From Bdellovibrionales bacterium (GTDB taxonomy: Bacteria > Bdellovibrionota > Bdellovibrionia > Bdellovibrionales > UBA840), in the NCBI GenBank assembly GCA_020434605.1, contig JAGRAL010000232.1, positions 1 to 10,256 of the forward strand: a stretch of DNA of 10,256 nucleotides. The letters are read 5' to 3'. Of this stretch, positions 6,902-10,256 are shown one piece after another (the stretch's first letter is position 1; each line of letters starts with the position of its first letter). A model generated the notes under the pieces. That model saw only the letters and a program-made list of their open reading frames with translations. It was not told the DNA's origin and did no database searches. Position numbers and translations under genes: made by a program.

Positions 6902-7764
6902 AGAAAAACACTATCGTAGTATTTCTTGTGCTAGCCGTAATTGCTCTTACCTACCAAAACTGCGGTAAGCCCATGGAGTCTTTAGAAAGTCAGAGTACAC
7001 TAGATACCGCTAAAGAAGAAAATGACAATGAGCTAGGAACGATAGACACTGGTGAACCTACTACACCTGGAACAGAGGCAACGCCCGCACCACAACCTCC
7101 AACTAGCACACCACTAAGTGCATGTAATGAAATTAGATTAAAAACAGATGATCCAGCCCAATTAGCGTTGATTGAGCCTAATGGCTATGAAAGGCATATA
7201 GTTAGCTGGGAAGAAGTTTTTACTGTGCCTGCGCACAATGGTTTACCCGAAGTGACGTTTCCATTTTTTGATTCACCCGGAAGCTTCTGGCCAGTTGGAA
7301 GCTTCACTCTTGGCGGCAAGAACCCGAATACTCAGGTTAGCATGAAGGGGAAATATATATCTATCCCTTTTATTGCAGATGATTTTGAATCTACCAGTGC
7401 CCGTCACAAATTAGAATGGTGGAAAGCTGTAGCTATCCAAGGTTACTCTGCTTATCGCCCTCATCCGTCTAATGGGGTATATATCACGATAAGCACCTGT
7501 GCTGGTGACTTTCGTACTACAAGCGCTGCAGCTTATCCTCCTGGTGATCAAACTTTAACAACCTATTGCCGAAGGTTCCGCTCTGAAAGCAATATGTACT
7601 TTGGAGAAAATGGAGCTTGCATCACCGTACCTGGAAAAAAATATTATCTAAATATTGTGTTTGCCTATCCATTTGATGGATTAGATCCGCAGGAAACAAG
7701 TTGTGATCCACTGGGCTTTGAATATCTAGATGGCCGTTGTGATACTATGATAACAACCAGATAG
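6898..7764 (+). CDS. Lipoprotein with Thr/Pro-rich linker and Cys-rich C-terminal domain
   Basis: The product has 288 residues from ATG 6898. MKKNTIVVFLVLAVIALTYQNC is a lipoprotein-type signal peptide ending at Cys22, with the same Y-Q-N-C as the lipoprotein at 3256. Residues about 23-73 are a low-complexity acidic then Thr/Pro-rich tether (TTPGTEATPAPQPPTSTP), expected to hold the next domain away from the membrane. Residues 76-288 hold six Cys (76, 201, 224, 241, 269, 281), enough for three disulphides. GKYISIPFIADD followed later by YITISTCAGDF resembles the 'YIa..F ... v.iS.CPGDF' pattern that I recall from uncharacterised exported bacterial beta-domain proteins; this is a recollection and function is unknown. 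The gene converges with the 7771 gene with only six bases between stops and no hairpin, so read-through from each side is likely. Confidence 0.85.
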   Translation: MKKNTIVVFLVLAVIALTYQNCGKPMESLESQSTLDTAKEENDNELGTIDTGEPTTPGTEATPAPQPPTSTPLSACNEIRLKTDDPAQLALIEPNGYERHIVSWEEVFTVPAHNGLPEVTFPFFDSPGSFWPVGSFTLGGKNPNTQVSMKGKYISIPFIADDFESTSARHKLEWWKAVAIQGYSAYRPHPSNGVYITISTCAGDFRTTSAAAYPPGDQTLTTYCRRFRSESNMYFGENGACITVPGKKYYLNIVFAYPFDGLDPQETSCDPLGFEYLDGRCDTMITTR

Positions 7765-7770
7765 ATAATA

Positions 7771-8739
7771 TTAAAAATCAAATAAATGATAGCATTGCTT
7801 TTTACGGCTAAGCTTGGGGTTCCATGGCAAACTATAGTCTTTAAAAACAATATCTTTTTTATCTATACTGCTCGACTCAATATAAAACTCAGCCTTATCC
7901 TTTAAAAAAACTCGGCGTAATGCGTATCTTATATTAAGCGGTAGATCTCTTAGTATTTTAGGGTCAAACTGGTCAGCACGCACCCGTTTGACAAAGTAAT
8001 TATTCTCGCTAAACCCTACTTCAATCTCCACACCATTTTTTCTTAAAGAAATTGTATCGTTTATTTCAACGGTCCAATTTTTATTTCTTAGTTGGTATAG
8101 CTGTTCCATCACCTCTTTATGATAAAAAAACTTATTCCAAAATGTTCTCAAACCAGTCACATCAGACATAAACGAAAATCCCGATGCAGTGGATGTACGA
8201 ATCTTTGTAATCCCTTGTCGAAAGTGAGGCGAGTATTTGTAGGCTGTGACAAAAATAATACATATAGGGTCAACCAATAGTGGGATTTTAATTATCGCTC
8301 CTACTAAGCCAATAGTAGCAATACTTCCAATCGATGCACCCATATTGGCAGCAATCAACATAGACACTTCTCCTGCCAGGGTTTCAACACCATGGGAGAG
8401 AGGTAAAATGATTGCTAAGTTCTGTATATGTTCGACTCGTGATTGATTGTTTGTATTTTGAGAGCCCGAAGTATTCATCTTATACACTCGGTATGAATCC
8501 ATCCCAACTCTAAATAAGTTTAAATTATTTTTTATATGAACCCACGTTTCTTTTTTCTTAAGAGCTCGTATTTTTTCTTTAAATGTTTCTGGTTGTTGCT
8601 CATCACCCTCAATACTAGTAAATAGCTCTAATAGAGCCATCATATCTATGGATTGCACATATGCATTAGGTGACTTTGTGTCAGTATCAATAGCAAAGAC
8701 AGATTGCAGGCCGAGTAAAAATATAAAATGTAAAATCAT
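7771..8739 (-). CDS. Membrane protein of unknown function with N-terminal signal
   Basis: From ATG 8739-8737 the product has 322 residues and begins with a signal peptide, MILHFIFLLGLQSVFA, likely cut before IDTD; GAGGG lies one base ahead of this ATG, closer than ideal. A longer start, GTG 8790, would add 17 mostly charged residues before the signal peptide and has no ribosome binding site. Residues about 25-105 are hydrophilic, with a charged helical stretch (FKEKIRALKKKETW). Two adjacent hydrophobic, Gly/Ala-rich segments near residues 105-131 and 134-166 (IGLVGAIIKIPLL, ICIIFVTAY) look like membrane helices. The last 150 or so residues are basic and polar, without a recognised motif. No family recognised. 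The gene diverges from the operon beginning at 8987. Confidence 0.75.
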   Translation of the reverse strand: MILHFIFLLGLQSVFAIDTDTKSPNAYVQSIDMMALLELFTSIEGDEQQPETFKEKIRALKKKETWVHIKNNLNLFRVGMDSYRVYKMNTSGSQNTNNQSRVEHIQNLAIILPLSHGVETLAGEVSMLIAANMGASIGSIATIGLVGAIIKIPLLVDPICIIFVTAYKYSPHFRQGITKIRTSTASGFSFMSDVTGLRTFWNKFFYHKEVMEQLYQLRNKNWTVEINDTISLRKNGVEIEVGFSENNYFVKRVRADQFDPKILRDLPLNIRYALRRVFLKDKAEFYIESSSIDKKDIVFKDYSLPWNPKLSRKKQCYHLFDF

Positions 8740-8813
8740 GCCCTCACGTACTGGTTTTTTGGAACCACGTCGAATGTTTTCTACTTCCACCTATTGTTGA
8801 AAAGGAGTTGAAG

Positions 8814-8826
8814 GGTAAAATTTACC
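8814..8826. repeat. Short palindrome in divergent intergenic region
   Basis: GGTAAA and TTTACC form a perfect inverted repeat around one central A. It lies between the divergent genes starting at 8739 and 8987, where an operator could act on both. At 6 bp per arm and high A/T it may equally be chance. I found no well-spaced -35/-10 pair in this stretch. Confidence 0.2.
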
Positions 8827-8986
8827 AAAGTTAAGTATCTCTCCTAAGTAAACTAAGTTGGATATCCATTTGCTATATTTTTAAACTAAAATCTAACTCG
8901 ACTTTGGCCTGCCAAAAAACACAAATCTGACTAAACAAGACGTATATGTGGTTTATAAAACACTCCCCATTACCGATATTAAGATT

Positions 8987-9679
8987 ATGTTCTCACTGCT
9001 GTTGTCCATTTTTTTAAACTTTAGTTTTTCGCAAGTATGCGAAAACATATCTGATGACTACACCAGTGAAATTGATAAAATCACACAAAAGGCAAAGTGC
9101 CCGACTTGTCCCTATGATAAAGTTACCGATGAATTAGTAACTCAAATGCAATTTGACAAGGGATCTGCGGACGAAGTTGTTAAAAAAATCATGGCAACTG
9201 TAAATGCTGAAATCGCTCGCAGCAGTACCACAAGCCCGGATTGTCCAAAACCATGCAACAAAGAGCATAAGGCGATTCCTATACTTAAAATTGAGCCACA
9301 AGAAATTAGCCAAGAAGCTACTTGTGAAGACAAATACATTAAAACCCACACACTAACTAAGGCATTTACTGCCAATGGTAGTGACCCAGCATGCCACGAA
9401 AAAGTAAGTGGTGAAGCTGGAGAGTGGGTAAAACATACTTTAGTAACACCTAACTTACCATTTTTTTTACGTGGCTCAGCCACACAAGAAGGAGTGGACC
9501 TTTTAGCTAATTGTCAGGGCGCCTGTTCTTACTATAGCACTCAAGTCTTTGATTATTCGTATAATCAAAATAATTGTAGTCTGAATCTTACACTAATTGT
9601 TGACTGTGGGCCGCCAAAGTTAAAAGCTGAATTCATAGGAAAAGGATTAATACGTGATCATCTTTCTTGTACTAAGTAA
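8987..9679 (+). CDS. Secreted protein with 12 cysteines, unknown function
   Basis: ATG 8987 gives 230 residues. MFSLLLSIFLNFSFS is a short hydrophobic signal peptide, probably cut before Gln16. An in-frame GTG at 8948 would add 13 residues ahead of it; neither start has a strong ribosome binding site, so the start is uncertain. The mature protein has 12 Cys, including C38-P-T-C41 and C86-P-K-P-C90, then a Cys-poor middle and several Cys near the C-terminus, ending SCTK. An even, high Cys count after a signal peptide suggests a disulphide-stabilised periplasmic or secreted protein. No family recognised. Its end overlaps the next gene by 26 bases, marking it as first gene of a tight operon with the small Cys-rich protein and the ATP-grasp gene. 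Confidence 0.8.
   Translation: MFSLLLSIFLNFSFSQVCENISDDYTSEIDKITQKAKCPTCPYDKVTDELVTQMQFDKGSADEVVKKIMATVNAEIARSSTTSPDCPKPCNKEHKAIPILKIEPQEISQEATCEDKYIKTHTLTKAFTANGSDPACHEKVSGEAGEWVKHTLVTPNLPFFLRGSATQEGVDLLANCQGACSYYSTQVFDYSYNQNNCSLNLTLIVDCGPPKLKAEFIGKGLIRDHLSCTK
9640..9646 (+). promoter_or_regulatory. Ribosome binding site inside the preceding gene
   Basis: AAAAGGA lies seven bases ahead of GTG 9654, within the coding end of the upstream gene. It is the strongest such site near this gene and decides for the GTG start, even though it creates a 26-base overlap. Confidence 0.75.
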
Positions 9680-9926
9680 TTTATTACTACATGCCATGGA
9701 CTGCGAAGACACTGATAAAGGCCAGGTTGTCAATCAGGCTGGCGTTACGATCAGCACAGTAAAGGATTGCTCTCACAATCCGTGCGTTGCAAGCCAAATC
9801 GTTGAAAGAGATTCATGCATAGATTCTTCTAAACTACTTGAGTACTATTGCAAAAACGGAGAGTCAAAATCCGTAGTACTAAAATGTCCTAAAAACATGC
9901 CTTGTAAATACGGCGCCTGCCAATAG
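9654..9926 (+). CDS. Small secreted 8-Cys protein, 'CxDxDxG...EYYC...GAC' domain
   Basis: The product has 90 residues from GTG 9654. MIIFLVLSNLLLHA is a short signal peptide without the usual basic residue; cleavage after Ala14 leaves a 76-residue mature protein with eight Cys (17, 39, 44, 55, 66, 78, 84, 89), so up to four disulphides. The order C17-E-D-T-D-x-G, G30-V-T, D53-S-C55, L62-E-Y-Y-C66, C78, C84-x-x-G-A-C89 matches a small Cys-rich domain that I recall in many archaeal and uncultured bacterial surface proteins ('CTDSDGG ... GTVT ... D.C ... L.EYYC ... C..GAC'). That match is from memory. Here the domain stands alone rather than as part of a long surface protein. It sits between another Cys-rich secreted protein and an ATP-grasp enzyme, with a six-base gap to the latter. 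Confidence 0.85.
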   Translation: MIIFLVLSNLLLHAMDCEDTDKGQVVNQAGVTISTVKDCSHNPCVASQIVERDSCIDSSKLLEYYCKNGESKSVVLKCPKNMPCKYGACQ

Positions 9927-9928
9927 GA
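9925..9928 (+). promoter_or_regulatory. Ribosome binding site overlapping the upstream stop codon
   Basis: AGGA shares bases with the TAG stop at 9924-9926 and lies four bases ahead of TTG 9933. Termination of the small Cys-rich protein would place ribosomes directly on this site, suggesting coupled translation. It is the basis for choosing TTG as the start of the ATP-grasp gene. Confidence 0.55.
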
Positions 9929-9932
9929 TCGA

Positions 9933-10256
9933 TTGAAAATACTAATTTTAGGATATAGAAAAGTTTTATATAAAGAACTACTAAACTACAGTAGTGAGAT
10001 TAGTCTTATAGAAGAAAAATTTCCTTTTAAAAAGGAACGTCCACATTTTTATACTGCCAAATCTAAAGATCTAAAACCCCTAATAGCAATCGCTAGCCAA
10101 GTTCAGCCCAATTATATCATTGCTGCTAGCGAGAAGTGGGTATTGGCAGCAGCACTTTTAAGAGAAGAGTTTGGCTTACCTGGCGAAAATGTAGAAACCT
10201 CTACCTTATGTACCAACAAATTAAATATAAAAAAAAAAGCAAAGAGCTTGCAAATA
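9933..10256 (+). CDS. ATP-grasp family ligase, N-terminal 108 residues
   Basis: An open frame from TTG 9933 runs 108 codons to the right edge without a stop, so most of the gene is outside. (M)KILILGYRKVLYKELL is the first strand of a pre-ATP-grasp alpha/beta domain. Residues about 57-66 (VQPNYIIAAS) form the next core strand. L-R-E-E-F-G-L-P-G at 75-83 followed by C-T-N-K-L-N-I-K-K at 93-101 is the hallmark 'LREx.GLPG...DKxxMK' junction at the start of the ATP-binding domain in carboxylate-amine ligase-type ATP-grasp enzymes (carbamoyl-phosphate-synthase, biotin-carboxylase and peptide-ligase relatives). Such enzymes join a carboxylate to an amine through an acyl-phosphate in the cytoplasm. 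The substrate is set by sequence beyond the edge and cannot be told. The gene is probably cotranscribed with the two Cys-rich secreted proteins. Confidence 0.75.
   Translation, partial: MKILILGYRKVLYKELLNYSSEISLIEEKFPFKKERPHFYTAKSKDLKPLIAIASQVQPNYIIAASEKWVLAAALLREEFGLPGENVETSTLCTNKLNIKKKAKSLQI

Noticed and set aside
3303..6963. Shared 13-mer CTACCAAAACTGC as a mobile or recombination repeat
   Set aside because: Both copies encode the same Y-Q-N-C lipobox in frame, so protein-level constraint explains the match.
7665..7850. Minus-strand frame spanning the junction of the two convergent genes
   Set aside because: It overlaps the ends of both real genes out of frame and has no start signal.
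9134..9483. Two overlapping minus-strand open frames
   Set aside because: They lie inside the 12-Cys secreted protein gene on the other strand; the plus-strand product has a signal peptide and patterned Cys, and these do not.
9654..9926. Small Cys-rich protein as a microviridin-type graspetide precursor
   Set aside because: It has a Sec-like signal peptide rather than a leader, and no repeated Thr/Glu core motif; the idea rests only on the ATP-grasp neighbour.

Overview
The window looks like chromosomal DNA from an AT-rich Gram-negative bacterium. Nearly every gene encodes an exported protein: two probable outer-membrane beta-barrels, three lipoproteins, a membrane-anchored protease and several Cys-rich secreted proteins. 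Two lipoproteins carry the unusual signal-peptide end Y-Q-N-C. From memory I associate this with predicted lipoproteins of Bdellovibrio-like bacteria (Bdellovibrionota), and the SH3-like-plus-barrel protein fits that picture. This taxonomic guess is an inference, not a search result. I see no rRNA, tRNA, CRISPR array, insertion sequence or phage module.

Layout. From 3010 down to the left edge, the minus strand carries a two-gene unit: an outer-membrane beta-barrel of the phenol-degradation MetA-like/'transporter' type, then a large lipoprotein cut off by the window edge. The two overlap by one base (TAATG). The plus strand from 3256 to 4689 carries a small Y-Q-N-C lipoprotein and a two-domain protein with an SH3-like N-terminus and an outer-membrane barrel. 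A strong bidirectional hairpin (4690-4719) separates these from a convergent minus-strand gene (4737-6605). That gene encodes a subtilisin-family protease with an inhibitory propeptide, a Gly/Lys-rich stretch, one transmembrane helix and a C-terminal PilZ domain.

The plus strand then has a second Y-Q-N-C lipoprotein (6898-7764). A short reading frame with a better ribosome binding site precedes it and overlaps its start. It converges with a minus-strand membrane protein of unknown function (7771-8739). The right end (8987 to the edge) is a compact plus-strand operon: a 12-Cys secreted protein, a small 8-Cys secreted protein resembling a widespread 'CxDxDxG...EYYC...C..GAC' domain, and the start of an ATP-grasp enzyme.

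The two arrangements most worth pursuing are the exported protease fused through the membrane to a PilZ (cyclic-di-GMP receptor-type) domain, and the operon pairing Cys-rich secreted proteins with an ATP-grasp ligase. No function can be assigned to several of the exported proteins from sequence alone.
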